Shown here: one piece after another, positions 42,136-50,386 of the stretch | Layout: each line of letters begins with the position of its first letter | Position numbering within the stretch: the first letter of the stretch is position 1 | Source of the DNA: Rhizorhapis sp036570425 | GTDB lineage: Bacteria; Pseudomonadota; Alphaproteobacteria; Sphingomonadales; Sphingomonadaceae | Length of the DNA stretch: 64,000 bases | Assembly: GCA_036570425.1 (NCBI GenBank) | Contig: DATCYF010000017.1 | Span: forward strand, 62,001-126,000 | Reading direction: 5' to 3' | Notes under the pieces: generated by a model | The model's input: the letters and a program-made list of their open reading frames with translations, nothing else | Told to the model about the DNA's origin: nothing | Databases searched by the model: none | Translations under genes and position numbers: made by a program

Positions 42136-42572
42136 ACGAGCATCTTTCGGACGGATATGAACTGTCCGACGATCCCTCGCGGCTACAACTCGACGCCATT
42201 CACGGCTATCTGGCGCGCAGCTACTGGTCGCCCGGTATCGACAAGGCTCTTGTGCAAAGAGCGATTGCCGGGTCGCACTGCGTCGGCATTTATTACCAGG
42301 GTGCGCAGATAGCCTTTGCGCGTGTCGTCACTGATCATGCGACCTTCGCGCATCTCGCTGATGTCTATGTGCTGGAAAAACATCAAAGCCAGGGGCTTGC
42401 CTCGGCCATGCTGCGTTATTTCCATGACCACCCGGATTTGCAGAGATTGCGGCGGTGGACGCTCAACACCCTGGATGCGCACAGCCTCTATGAGCGCCAT
42501 GGCTGGGAGCGGATCACCGGTCCTTTCATGCAGCGCTATGATCCCGATGCTTCCGCAAGGGCGCAGGAATGA
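42132..42572 (+). CDS. GNAT acetyltransferase between metX and metW
   Basis: 146 residues. ADVYVLEKHQSQGLASAMLRYF carries the acetyl-CoA-binding motif (a Q/R-x-x-G-x-(G/A) variant), and RWTLNTLDAHSLYERHGWERI is the usual C-terminal GNAT pattern. Both its start (ATGA with metX) and stop (ATGA with metW) overlap neighbours by four bases, so it is made in step with them. Substrate unknown; it may act in the same pathway or be a passenger. Confidence 0.9.
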   Translation: MNEHLSDGYELSDDPSRLQLDAIHGYLARSYWSPGIDKALVQRAIAGSHCVGIYYQGAQIAFARVVTDHATFAHLADVYVLEKHQSQGLASAMLRYFHDHPDLQRLRRWTLNTLDAHSLYERHGWERITGPFMQRYDPDASARAQE

Positions 42573-43159
42573 CGCTTCTTCGTCCCGACCTTGCCCTGAT
42601 CGCGGAGCATGTCGCGTCCGGATCGCGTGTGCTGGATGTCGGCTGCGGCGACGGCGCGCTGATGGCGGCGCTGCGCGACCAGTGCGGAGCGGACGCGCGC
42701 GGGCTGGAACTCGACCCTGAAAATGTGGCCGCTGCCATGGCGCGGGGGCTGTCCGTGGTTCAGGGGGACGCCGATACGGACCTTGGCTATTATCAGGACG
42801 ATAGTTTCGATTATGCGATCCTCAGCCAGACCCTGCAGACCACCAAGCGGCCCGATCTGGTCATCGGGCACCTCCTTCGCATTGGACGGCAGGCATTTGT
42901 GAGCTTCCCCAATTTCGCTCATTGGCGTGTGCGCCTTTCATTGCTGTGGGAAGGAAAAATGCCGGTGACGAGGCTCCTGCCGGTCAAATGGTATGAAACC
43001 CCGAATATCCATCATCTCACCATCCACGATTTCCGCGAGTTGGTGAGAGACAAGGGTTACAAGATAGAGGGGGAGTGGTTTCTGTCGGGTGATCGGCAGA
43101 AGGGCTCAGCCCGGTCCAACCTGATGGCTGAACATGCGGTATTTCTGCTGCGCCGATAG
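42569..43159 (+). CDS. metW: MetW, methionine biosynthesis protein
   Basis: 196 residues. SAM-dependent methyltransferase fold with VLDVGCGDGALMAAL, then the MetW-specific VVQGDADTDLGYYQDDSFDYAILSQTLQTT and FPNFAHWRVRL. MetW partners MetX in alpha- and other proteobacteria and activates it. The genes are coupled through the intervening GNAT gene. Standard length. Confidence 0.95.
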   Translation: MTLLRPDLALIAEHVASGSRVLDVGCGDGALMAALRDQCGADARGLELDPENVAAAMARGLSVVQGDADTDLGYYQDDSFDYAILSQTLQTTKRPDLVIGHLLRIGRQAFVSFPNFAHWRVRLSLLWEGKMPVTRLLPVKWYETPNIHHLTIHDFRELVRDKGYKIEGEWFLSGDRQKGSARSNLMAEHAVFLLRR

Positions 43160-43247
43160 CTGTATCAGGCAGACAATACAGCATTGCGCTTGAATCCTGC
43201 TCCGTTTCCCGCCACATTGCAGGTCATTGCCGGGATGGAGACCATAT

Positions 43248-44456
43248 ATGGCGACGAGTGCGACTGAGGTGAAGGAAGAAGGCCTGGTCCTGACCCCGCC
43301 GGAGCCGGTAACACCAGTGGCAAAGGAAAGGGCCGCGGGCCTTGTCCCCATTGATGATGAAAAAAGGTCGAAGCTGGACGAAAAGGTCGATGGCTTCATC
43401 AGCGATCTCGTCGCTCAGGATGCCAACAGCCCGGAATTCGGCGCGCGCGTGGATCAGATCGTCAATATGGGCCGCAAGGAAATCGCCGACGCGGCGGGCC
43501 AGTCCAACCGCTTCCTCGACCGTCCGGTCCGCGCTATGGATTCCGACAACAGCGTCGGCGCTGATCTGGCGGAACTGCGACGCACTATTGAAGACCTTGA
43601 TCCCGGCAGCAAGGGCGATCTGTTCAGCCAGAAGAAGCTGTTCGGCATCATTCCTTTTGGCAGCAAGCTGCGCGATTATTTCGACGGCTACAAAAGCGCG
43701 CAAAGCCACATCCGGTCCATTCTCTCCAGCCTCGCCAGCGGCAAGGACGAACTGATCAAGGACAATGCCGCCATTGATGTGGAGCGGCAGAATCTCTGGG
43801 CCGCGATGGGCCGTCTGGAACAGATGATCCATATCTCGAAAACCATGGACGCGCGGCTGGAGGCGAAGGCGCTGGAACTGGACGCGACCGATCCGGCAAA
43901 AGCCAAGGCAGTGCGTGAGACGGCGTTGTTCTACGTCCGGCAGCGCAGCCAGGATCTGCTGACGCAAATGGCCGTGACGGTGCAGGGCTATCTGGCGCTG
44001 GACCTCGTCAAGAAAAACAATGTCGAACTGGTGAAGGGCGTTGATCGCGCGTCCACCACGACCGTTTCGGCGCTCCGCACCGCCGTCACCGTGGCGCAGG
44101 CGCTCACCAATCAGAAGCTGGTTCTGGAACAGATCACGGCGCTTAATACGACGACAGCGAACATTATCGATTCCACCGGCGAAATGCTGAAAAACCAGAC
44201 TGCCCGCATCCATGAGCAGGCGGCTTCAAGCACCATTCCCATGGAAACGCTGAAGCGCGCCTTCCAGAACATCTACGACACGATGGACAGCATCGATGCC
44301 TTCAAGCTGAAGGCGCTGGATTCCATGAAGACCACCGTGGACACGCTTTCAACCGAGGTCGAAAAGTCCAGAGGCTATATCGCCCGTGCCGAAGGGGCAG
44401 CGCAGGGGCAACTGACCGGCGGGACTGCCACGCCGCTGAGCGCGCTGGAGGGGTGA
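43248..44456 (+). CDS. TelA-family toxic anion resistance protein
   Basis: 402 residues from ATG 43248 after GGGATGGAG. Mostly helical: KLDEKVDGFISDLVAQDANSPEF, then LFGIIPFGSKLRDYFDGYKSAQSHI and a C-terminal coiled coil. This is the TelA/KlaA family linked to tellurite and other anion or envelope stress; the mechanism is unclear. The XpaC-like gene follows after 40 bp, a pair also seen in Firmicutes. Confidence 0.9.
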   Translation: MATSATEVKEEGLVLTPPEPVTPVAKERAAGLVPIDDEKRSKLDEKVDGFISDLVAQDANSPEFGARVDQIVNMGRKEIADAAGQSNRFLDRPVRAMDSDNSVGADLAELRRTIEDLDPGSKGDLFSQKKLFGIIPFGSKLRDYFDGYKSAQSHIRSILSSLASGKDELIKDNAAIDVERQNLWAAMGRLEQMIHISKTMDARLEAKALELDATDPAKAKAVRETALFYVRQRSQDLLTQMAVTVQGYLALDLVKKNNVELVKGVDRASTTTVSALRTAVTVAQALTNQKLVLEQITALNTTTANIIDSTGEMLKNQTARIHEQAASSTIPMETLKRAFQNIYDTMDSIDAFKLKALDSMKTTVDTLSTEVEKSRGYIARAEGAAQGQLTGGTATPLSALEG

Positions 44457-44496
44457 ATGCATCCATTTCGCACCATCCCCTCATGGCCTGCCTGAA

Positions 44497-45207
44497 GTGA
44501 CCCGGTCCGACCGCATATTGGCCGATGCCGAAGCGGTGCTCCGCCGCCATGGCGAGCGGGGCAGCGGCTTGGCGCGCCGTACGAGGAAATATCGTCATTC
44601 AGGGCTGGCACGGAAAGCGCGGCGCATCCTCTTTGCCGCTATCGCCATCGTTGTGGCAGCCGCTATTTGGGGTTTCATCACCCCTTTAGGGGGTTCTGGC
44701 CTCCTGATTGTCGTTGGCCTCCTCATCCTTTCAACGCTGCTGTTCGCGATGTTGCCGGCCGTGCCGCAGGTCAGGCGGGAAAAACTTGCTGACGCTGACC
44801 TCAAATCGCTCCCTCTCCAGACGGAAATCTGGCTGGAAAGCCAGCGCAAGGCTCTACCTGCGCCGGCGATAAAGCTGATCGACTCCATTGGCGTCCGGTT
44901 GGAAACCCTTGCCCCCCAACTACAGTCGCTCGATCAGAATGAACCCGCGGCGTTGGAAGTTCGCCGCCTGCTCTCCGATCATCTGCCGGAACTCGTCACT
45001 GGCTATCAAAGCATTCCCGAACCGCTCCGGCGGCAGGAACGCAACGGGCGCGTGCCTGAAAACCAACTCATGGAGGGGCTGGAAGTCATTGACCGTGAGA
45101 TCGGCTCCATGACGGAAAACCTGGCGGCGGGCGATCTTGACAAATTGGCGACGCACAACCGCTTTCTGGAGCTGAAATATCAGGAAGCGAAGGAATTGGG
45201 CCAATAG
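44497..45207 (+). CDS. XpaC-like membrane protein paired with TelA
   Basis: 236 residues with a GTG start. A basic N-terminus, two membrane helices (about residues 45-62 and 67-85), then a helical cytoplasmic part (LQTEIWLESQRKALPAPAIKLIDSIG and SMTENLAAGDLDKLATHNRFLELKY). It resembles the XpaC family named for indolyl phosphate hydrolysis, but no enzyme motif is visible. The pairing with TelA suggests one complex. Confidence 0.7.
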   Translation: MTRSDRILADAEAVLRRHGERGSGLARRTRKYRHSGLARKARRILFAAIAIVVAAAIWGFITPLGGSGLLIVVGLLILSTLLFAMLPAVPQVRREKLADADLKSLPLQTEIWLESQRKALPAPAIKLIDSIGVRLETLAPQLQSLDQNEPAALEVRRLLSDHLPELVTGYQSIPEPLRRQERNGRVPENQLMEGLEVIDREIGSMTENLAAGDLDKLATHNRFLELKYQEAKELGQ

Positions 45208-45283
45208 AGACGCCCCGCCCGACAAGAGCGTATAAGATCACGCGCCGCGGATAATGTGTCTTTCCTTTGCTCGCATTAAGGAC

Positions 45284-45314
45284 TTGACCTTCCGGTTGCT
45301 GGAACCTCCATAAG
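45284..45314 (+). promoter_or_regulatory. CueR-type copper-responsive promoter
   Basis: TTGACC (-35), a 19-base spacer and CATAAG (-10). Within the spacer lies the dyad ACCTTCC...GGAACCT, like known CueR/HmrR operators. The overlong 19-bp spacer is the mark of MerR-family activated promoters. It drives the copper ATPase that starts at 45322. Confidence 0.85.
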
Positions 45315-45321
45315 GCCAGCC

Positions 45322-47673
45322 ATGAAACATAATCATAGCTGCCAATCGCACGCTGCCCATGCCGGGCCCTCCTCCGGAGAGGTCATTGACCCTGTCTGTG
45401 GCATGCGCGTCGATCCTGCCACCGCGAAGCATCGCGCAAAGCACGATGGCGGGGAATATTATTTCTGCTCGGCAAAATGCCGGGAGCGGTTTGAAGCACG
45501 GCCGGAGATATTCCTTGGCGACGCGCCTGCCGTAGTCCCCCAAGGCAGCAAGGACCTCATCTACACCTGTCCCATGCATCCGGAGATTGAACAGGTCGGG
45601 CCGGGCACCTGCCCGATTTGCGGCATGGCGCTGGAACCAAAGGGGGCGGCGCTGCCTGAAGGACCTTCCGAAGAATATCTTGACATGCGGCGGCGGTTCG
45701 TTGTCTCCGCGCTGCTCTCGGTTCCGCTCGTCCTGGTCGCCATGCTGCGTCACTTATGGATGGGATTCGGTGACGTCCTGCCGCATGGCGTGCTTGACTG
45801 GATCGAGCTTGCGCTTGCGACACCAGTAGTGCTCTGGGGCGGCTGGCCTTTTTTTGCTCGCGGTTGGCAAAGTATCGTCAACCGCTATCCGAATATGTTC
45901 ACGCTCATTGCTGCAGGGACAGGCGTTGCCTGGACCTATTCGCTGGTGGCCGTGATCGCGCCGCATATCTTCCCGCCCGCTTTTCGCGGCCCGCATGGGG
46001 AGGTGGGCCTGTATTTCGAGGCGGCGGCGGTTATCATCACGCTAGTCCTGCTCGGGCAGTTGCTTGAACTCCGCGCGCGGGAAAAGACAGGTTCGGCCAT
46101 TCGCGCCTTGCTCGATCTTTCCCCCAAGACAGCGCACCTCATTGATAATGGCCGGGAGCGCACTATCCCGCTTGATCTCGTGCGCGCGGGCGACCGCCTT
46201 CGCGTCAAGCCGGGTGAGGCTGTGCCGGTTGATGGCTCTATCGTGGAAGGCAGGTCCGCTCTCGACGAATCGATGCTCACGGGCGAGCCGCTTCCTGTAG
46301 AGAAAGGGCCGGGTGATCCAGTGACCGGCGGCGCGATCAATGAAGAGGGCGCCTTTATCATGACCGCCGAGCATGTGGGCGCTGAAACCATGCTCGCCCG
46401 CATTGTGCAGATGGTGGCCGAGGCGCAGCGCAGCCAGGCTCCCATCCAGAAGAAGGTGGATCAGGTCGCTGCCTGGTTCGTGCCCACGGTGCTGGCGGTG
46501 GCGGTGCTGGCCTTCGTCTTCTGGTCCTTCGCCGCGCCGCCGCCGTCGATGGCTTTCGCGTTGGTCACTGCCGTGTCAGTGCTCATCATCGCCTGCCCCT
46601 GTGCGCTGGGATTGGCCACGCCCATGTCGATCATGGTCGGCGTGGGGAAGGGCGCGCGGACCGGCGTGCTCATCAAAAATGCCGAGGCATTGGAGCGTTT
46701 TGCCGTCGTCGACACGCTTGTGGTCGACAAGACGGGCACGCTGACGGAGGGCCGCCCCGCGCTAAGGGCAGTGGATGCGGCAAACGGTTTCGATGAAGAC
46801 GACATCCTTTCCATCGCAGCGGCACTGGAGCAATCAAGCGCCCACCCGCTCGCCCACGCCATTCTTTCCGCCGCTGAGGCAAAGGAACTGGCCCTCGCCC
46901 CCATCGCGAATTTCGAATCGGTCAGTGGCAAGGGCGTGCGCGGCCGCATCGATGGCCGCCGCGCCGCCATCGGCAACGCGGCGATGATGGCGGAGGAAAG
47001 CGCTGATCCCACCGGCCTTGCCCCGGTTGCCGACAGCTACCGTAACGAGGGCGCGACAGTGATGTTTTTGGCCGTGGACGGCGTGCTGGCGGGTCTGATT
47101 GCCGTTGCCGATCCGATCAAGCCGACAACGGCTGATGCGATTCGCCGCCTGCATGGCGAGGGGCTGCGCGTCATCATGCTGACGGGCGATAATCGCCGCA
47201 CGGGGGAGGCTGTGGCCGCGCGCCTGGGCATTGATGAGGTGATCGCCGACGTCCTCCCGCAGGACAAGGATGTAACGATCAGCCGCCTGAAGCAGGAAGG
47301 CCGGATCGTCGCCATGGCGGGCGACGGTGTTAATGACGCACCCGCACTCGCCCGCGCAGACATCGGGATCGCCATGGGCACCGGCGCGGACGTCGCGGTG
47401 GAAAGCGCGGGCGTGACACTGGTGAAGGGGGACCTCATGGGCCTCGTCCGCGCGCGTCGCCTCTCTCGTGGCGTGACGCGCAATATTCGGCAGAACCTGC
47501 TCTTCGCCTTTGGTTATAACGCGCTGGGCATACCCATTGCGGCGGGGGTGCTTTATCCTGTGACTGGCCTGCTGCTGAGTCCTATGATCGCGGCGCTGGC
47601 GATGAGCCTGTCGTCCGTGTCGGTCATCGGCAATGCGCTGCGCCTCAGAACCCTTGATCTGGAGGCTGGATAA
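45322..47673 (+). CDS. copA: Copper-exporting P-type ATPase with YHS and metal-binding domains
   Basis: 783 residues. A His-rich start, a YHS domain (DPVCGMRVDPATAKH...YYFCSAKCRERF, about 20-65), a heavy-metal-binding domain (YTCPMHPEIEQVGPGTCPICGM, about 75-105), then eight membrane helices with CPCALG, the DKTGTLT phosphorylation site, HPLAHAI, TGDNRRTG and GDGVNDAPALA. The final MSLSSVSVIGNALRLR matches Cu+ (P1B-1) pumps. It replaces the usual HMA domains with YHS and metal-binding modules. Overlaps the regulator by one base (TAATG). Confidence 0.95.
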   Translation: MKHNHSCQSHAAHAGPSSGEVIDPVCGMRVDPATAKHRAKHDGGEYYFCSAKCRERFEARPEIFLGDAPAVVPQGSKDLIYTCPMHPEIEQVGPGTCPICGMALEPKGAALPEGPSEEYLDMRRRFVVSALLSVPLVLVAMLRHLWMGFGDVLPHGVLDWIELALATPVVLWGGWPFFARGWQSIVNRYPNMFTLIAAGTGVAWTYSLVAVIAPHIFPPAFRGPHGEVGLYFEAAAVIITLVLLGQLLELRAREKTGSAIRALLDLSPKTAHLIDNGRERTIPLDLVRAGDRLRVKPGEAVPVDGSIVEGRSALDESMLTGEPLPVEKGPGDPVTGGAINEEGAFIMTAEHVGAETMLARIVQMVAEAQRSQAPIQKKVDQVAAWFVPTVLAVAVLAFVFWSFAAPPPSMAFALVTAVSVLIIACPCALGLATPMSIMVGVGKGARTGVLIKNAEALERFAVVDTLVVDKTGTLTEGRPALRAVDAANGFDEDDILSIAAALEQSSAHPLAHAILSAAEAKELALAPIANFESVSGKGVRGRIDGRRAAIGNAAMMAEESADPTGLAPVADSYRNEGATVMFLAVDGVLAGLIAVADPIKPTTADAIRRLHGEGLRVIMLTGDNRRTGEAVAARLGIDEVIADVLPQDKDVTISRLKQEGRIVAMAGDGVNDAPALARADIGIAMGTGADVAVESAGVTLVKGDLMGLVRARRLSRGVTRNIRQNLLFAFGYNALGIPIAAGVLYPVTGLLLSPMIAALAMSLSSVSVIGNALRLRTLDLEAG

Positions 47674-48059
47674 TGAACATTGGCGCGGCAGCGAAGCGTT
47701 CGGGTTTGCCATCCAAGACCATTCGCTATTATGAGGATATCGGCCTCGTCACCCCACTTCGCCGCGACAATGGCTTTCGCGATTATGCTGACCGGGACGT
47801 CCACGACTTGCGTTTCATCGCCCGGGCGCGGGGGCTTGGCTTTACGGTAGAACAGTGCCGCCACCTTCTGGCGCTTTACCGCGACAAGGACCGCTCCAGC
47901 GCCGAAGTGCGCAGCACGGCCCTGCGGCATATCGAAGAAATCCGGGCCAAGATTACCGAATTGGAGGCCATGGAAAAGACCCTGGCCGAACTGGTCAACG
48001 CCTGCGCTGGCGACGGGCGGCCCGACTGTCCAATATTGAATGGGTTGGCTGGCGAGTAA
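47673..48059 (+). CDS. cueR: Cu(I)-responsive MerR-family regulator (CueR/HmrR)
   Basis: 128 residues. MNIGAAAKRSGLPSKTIRYYEDIGLVTP is the MerR helix-turn-helix. The C-terminal CAGDGRPDCPIL supplies the two Cys that bind Cu(I) in CueR. It activates the promoter before copA and is its own downstream gene. Start codon overlaps the copA stop by one base. Confidence 0.95.
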   Translation: MNIGAAAKRSGLPSKTIRYYEDIGLVTPLRRDNGFRDYADRDVHDLRFIARARGLGFTVEQCRHLLALYRDKDRSSAEVRSTALRHIEEIRAKITELEAMEKTLAELVNACAGDGRPDCPILNGLAGE

Positions 48060-48153
48060 CGCTATCCGCCACTGTGATTGGAGGATCGGATTATATGACC
48101 TCCTTCCTGCTCAATCCCGCACAAGCACTAATCTGCGAGAATGGTTTCGCACA

Positions 48154-48696
48154 TCATTCCAGGTCCAGCGCGTGCTGAGCCATGTTGGCCGACGGCAGCG
48201 CCCCTTCATGCTCCAGCAACCAGGCCTTGCGTGTCACGCCGCCGCCATAGCCGGACAGCTTGCCATTGGCGCCGATGACCCGATGGCAGGGGACGACGAT
48301 GCCGATGGGATTTGACCCATTGGCAAGGCCGACGGCGCGAACGGCAGCGGGCTTCCCGATGCTGGCCGCCAGCGCGGCATAGCTCATTGTCTTGCCCGGG
48401 GGAATTTCGCATAGCGCGGCCCACACCTGCCGCTGGAATGGCGATCCATTGGTTTGACAGACAATCACGGCGAGCGCGTCGAAATCGCCTTCGAAATAAG
48501 CATCGAGCGCGTCCTTGATTGCCGTCGGCGCGGGAATAGGCAGGGTTTCTTCCGTTCCATAATGCCGCCGCAGCAAACGGCGCATGCGCGATTCGTAATC
48601 GGCAAAGTCGAGCGCTCGTAATTGCCGCTCCTCGTCCGTCACAAGCAATATGATTCCTATCGGGCTTTCATATTGGTCAAGGAAAAGGGTGGGCAT
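48154..48696 (-). CDS. ogt: Methylated-DNA-[protein]-cysteine S-methyltransferase
   Basis: 180 residues. The active-site PCHRVIGANGKLSGYGGG motif has the alkyl-acceptor Cys. FQRQVWAALCEIPPGKTMSYAALA is the DNA-binding helix-turn-helix. The N-terminal part is short, like Ogt rather than Ada. It removes O6-alkyl groups from guanine in a suicide reaction. Single gene. Confidence 0.95.
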   Translation of the reverse strand: MPTLFLDQYESPIGIILLVTDEERQLRALDFADYESRMRRLLRRHYGTEETLPIPAPTAIKDALDAYFEGDFDALAVIVCQTNGSPFQRQVWAALCEIPPGKTMSYAALAASIGKPAAVRAVGLANGSNPIGIVVPCHRVIGANGKLSGYGGGVTRKAWLLEHEGALPSANMAQHALDLE

Positions 48697-48831
48697 GGCC
48701 GTTACCTTCGCTTCTATCGCGGGACCTTCTCAGTCGCCGCTAGAGAATAGCGCAATTCGGGCGGCAAGTGCACCCATGCACATCATAATCGCCACCGAAT
48801 ATTCATCACGGATCACCGCAGAGATAGCCGG

Positions 48832-49617
48832 CTAGCGTTCAATCGCGATCTCATACAGATGCGGCCAGTTCTTGCCCGTCACGAACAGCCGATCGTTCTT
48901 GGCGTCATAGGCGATGCCGTTAAGAACAGCGTCGCCGTCCTCCATGCCTTCCGTCGCCACCAGAGGAGAAAGATCTATCCAGCCTTTCACCCGGCCTGTT
49001 TCGGGATCAATCCGCGCAATCTGGGATGTCAGCCAGACATTCGCCAGAATTTCACCCTCCACATATTCCAGTTCATTCAGGCGGCTCACTGGCTCGCCAT
49101 GATCGGACACGGTGATGCGCCGGACTTCGCGAAAGTCCGCTGGATCGATGATTCGCAGCTGCGGCGTGCCGTCGCTCATGATGATGTGCCTGCCGTCCTG
49201 CGTCATGCCCCAGCCTTCGCCCTTGTAGCGAAAGCTGCCCGCGAGCGTGAAATCATCCCGACGCCAGCGAAAGCCCACGCCGTGCTGCCATGTAAGACTG
49301 AGAATTTCGTCCTTCCACGGCACGATTCCTTCGCCGAAATATTGCGGTGGAAGGGTCACGCGGCGCAGAACTTTCCCGTCCTTCAGCCGGACCTCGCGGA
49401 TGTCGGATTGCCCCTCACGCCCGGTACTCTCGTAAAGCGAGCCGTCCTGATAGAAAAGCCCTTCGGTAAAGGCGCTCCTGTCATGTGGGTAGGTGGCGAT
49501 CACCCGATAACCCTGCGCGGAAACAGGTGCGGCGCACAAAAAGGCGATCAGCAGAAGCAGCAGGCGCAAACGGTTCAGCTTTCTGCCGGTGTCGCAGCGA
49601 TGGCCCGCGCCAGCCAT
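48832..49617 (-). CDS. Glutaminyl-peptide cyclotransferase, exported
   Basis: 261 codons from ATG 49617, which overlaps ygfZ by 43 bp; a TTG at 49569 just upstream of the signal peptide is a likely alternative. LRLLLLLIAFLCAAPVSAQG is a signal peptide. The beta-propeller enzyme shows AFTEGLFYQDGSLYESTGREGQS, LEYVEGEILANVW and LNGIAYDAKNDRLFVTGKNWP, typical of the plant/bacterial QC family. It cyclises N-terminal Gln to pyroglutamate in the periplasm. Confidence 0.92.
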   Translation of the reverse strand: MAGAGHRCDTGRKLNRLRLLLLLIAFLCAAPVSAQGYRVIATYPHDRSAFTEGLFYQDGSLYESTGREGQSDIREVRLKDGKVLRRVTLPPQYFGEGIVPWKDEILSLTWQHGVGFRWRRDDFTLAGSFRYKGEGWGMTQDGRHIIMSDGTPQLRIIDPADFREVRRITVSDHGEPVSRLNELEYVEGEILANVWLTSQIARIDPETGRVKGWIDLSPLVATEGMEDGDAVLNGIAYDAKNDRLFVTGKNWPHLYEIAIER

Positions 49618-50321
49618 GCCGGGAGGTCAAGCCCGGTCATGTCCTCAACCCGCCGGTGCTCTATGGACAGGTTTAGATCCGGCAGGGCCAACCGCTGGCG
49701 CTTCTGATCCGCCTGCGCCAGCGGCACGACGACAAGGCGGCGGTTGACCTTCGAACGGTAATGCATGCGGGCCGTGTTTTCCTGCCCCACATAGCAGCCC
49801 TTCCTGAAATCGACGCCGTTCAGCTCTTCCGCATTGGCTTCAAGCCAGAGCGTCTGATCGGAACCAAGCTCTGCTATGCCTTCCGTCACCCCCAGCCCCA
49901 GCCGATGCGCGCGCCAGGCGGCGGCATGGTCGGCGCTTGCCGCATCTGCTGGAGCAAGCCAGCGATGTCCCAATTCAGGCAGGCGGGGGTCTGCGGGCTT
50001 GTTTGCTGCATTGGACGACCAATGCACGGCCAGGCTGTCATCCCGCACAATCTCGATCTTCCGCCGCAGCCGATAGAGGGAAAGCCGCCGGATCAGCGCC
50101 TCGGTCTGCGCTTCCTCGCAATCGATAAGGATGTCCTCTCCATCGCCCCAAAGCAGAAAATCGAACAGGGCCTTGCCTTGGGCGGCCAGCACTCCGGCCC
50201 AGCGCGCCTCCCCTTGCTTCAGCGTCAGGACATCCTGCGTCACCAGACCTTGCAGGAAGGGGCGCACGTCCTCACCTGACAGGCGAATGACGGCGCGATC
50301 GATTAGGGTGGTTTCGGACAT
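49575..50321 (-). CDS. ygfZ: YgfZ/GcvT-like folate-binding protein
   Basis: 248 residues. The diagnostic KGCYVGQENTARMHYR motif (KGCYxGQE) is present. VIRLSGEDVRPFLQGLVTQDV at the N-terminus is conserved. YgfZ uses tetrahydrofolate and assists iron-sulfur cluster assembly. Its stop overlaps the cyclotransferase start region. Divergent from the dihydroorotase-like gene across 65 bp. Confidence 0.95.
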   Translation of the reverse strand: MSETTLIDRAVIRLSGEDVRPFLQGLVTQDVLTLKQGEARWAGVLAAQGKALFDFLLWGDGEDILIDCEEAQTEALIRRLSLYRLRRKIEIVRDDSLAVHWSSNAANKPADPRLPELGHRWLAPADAASADHAAAWRAHRLGLGVTEGIAELGSDQTLWLEANAEELNGVDFRKGCYVGQENTARMHYRSKVNRRLVVVPLAQADQKRQRLALPDLNLSIEHRRVEDMTGLDLPAWLARAIAATPAES

Positions 50322-50386
50322 TGCAAAGAGTTAAGCGGTAACGCGATGATTTCCAACCCGTACCTGTCGAGCGGACGAACGGAGAA

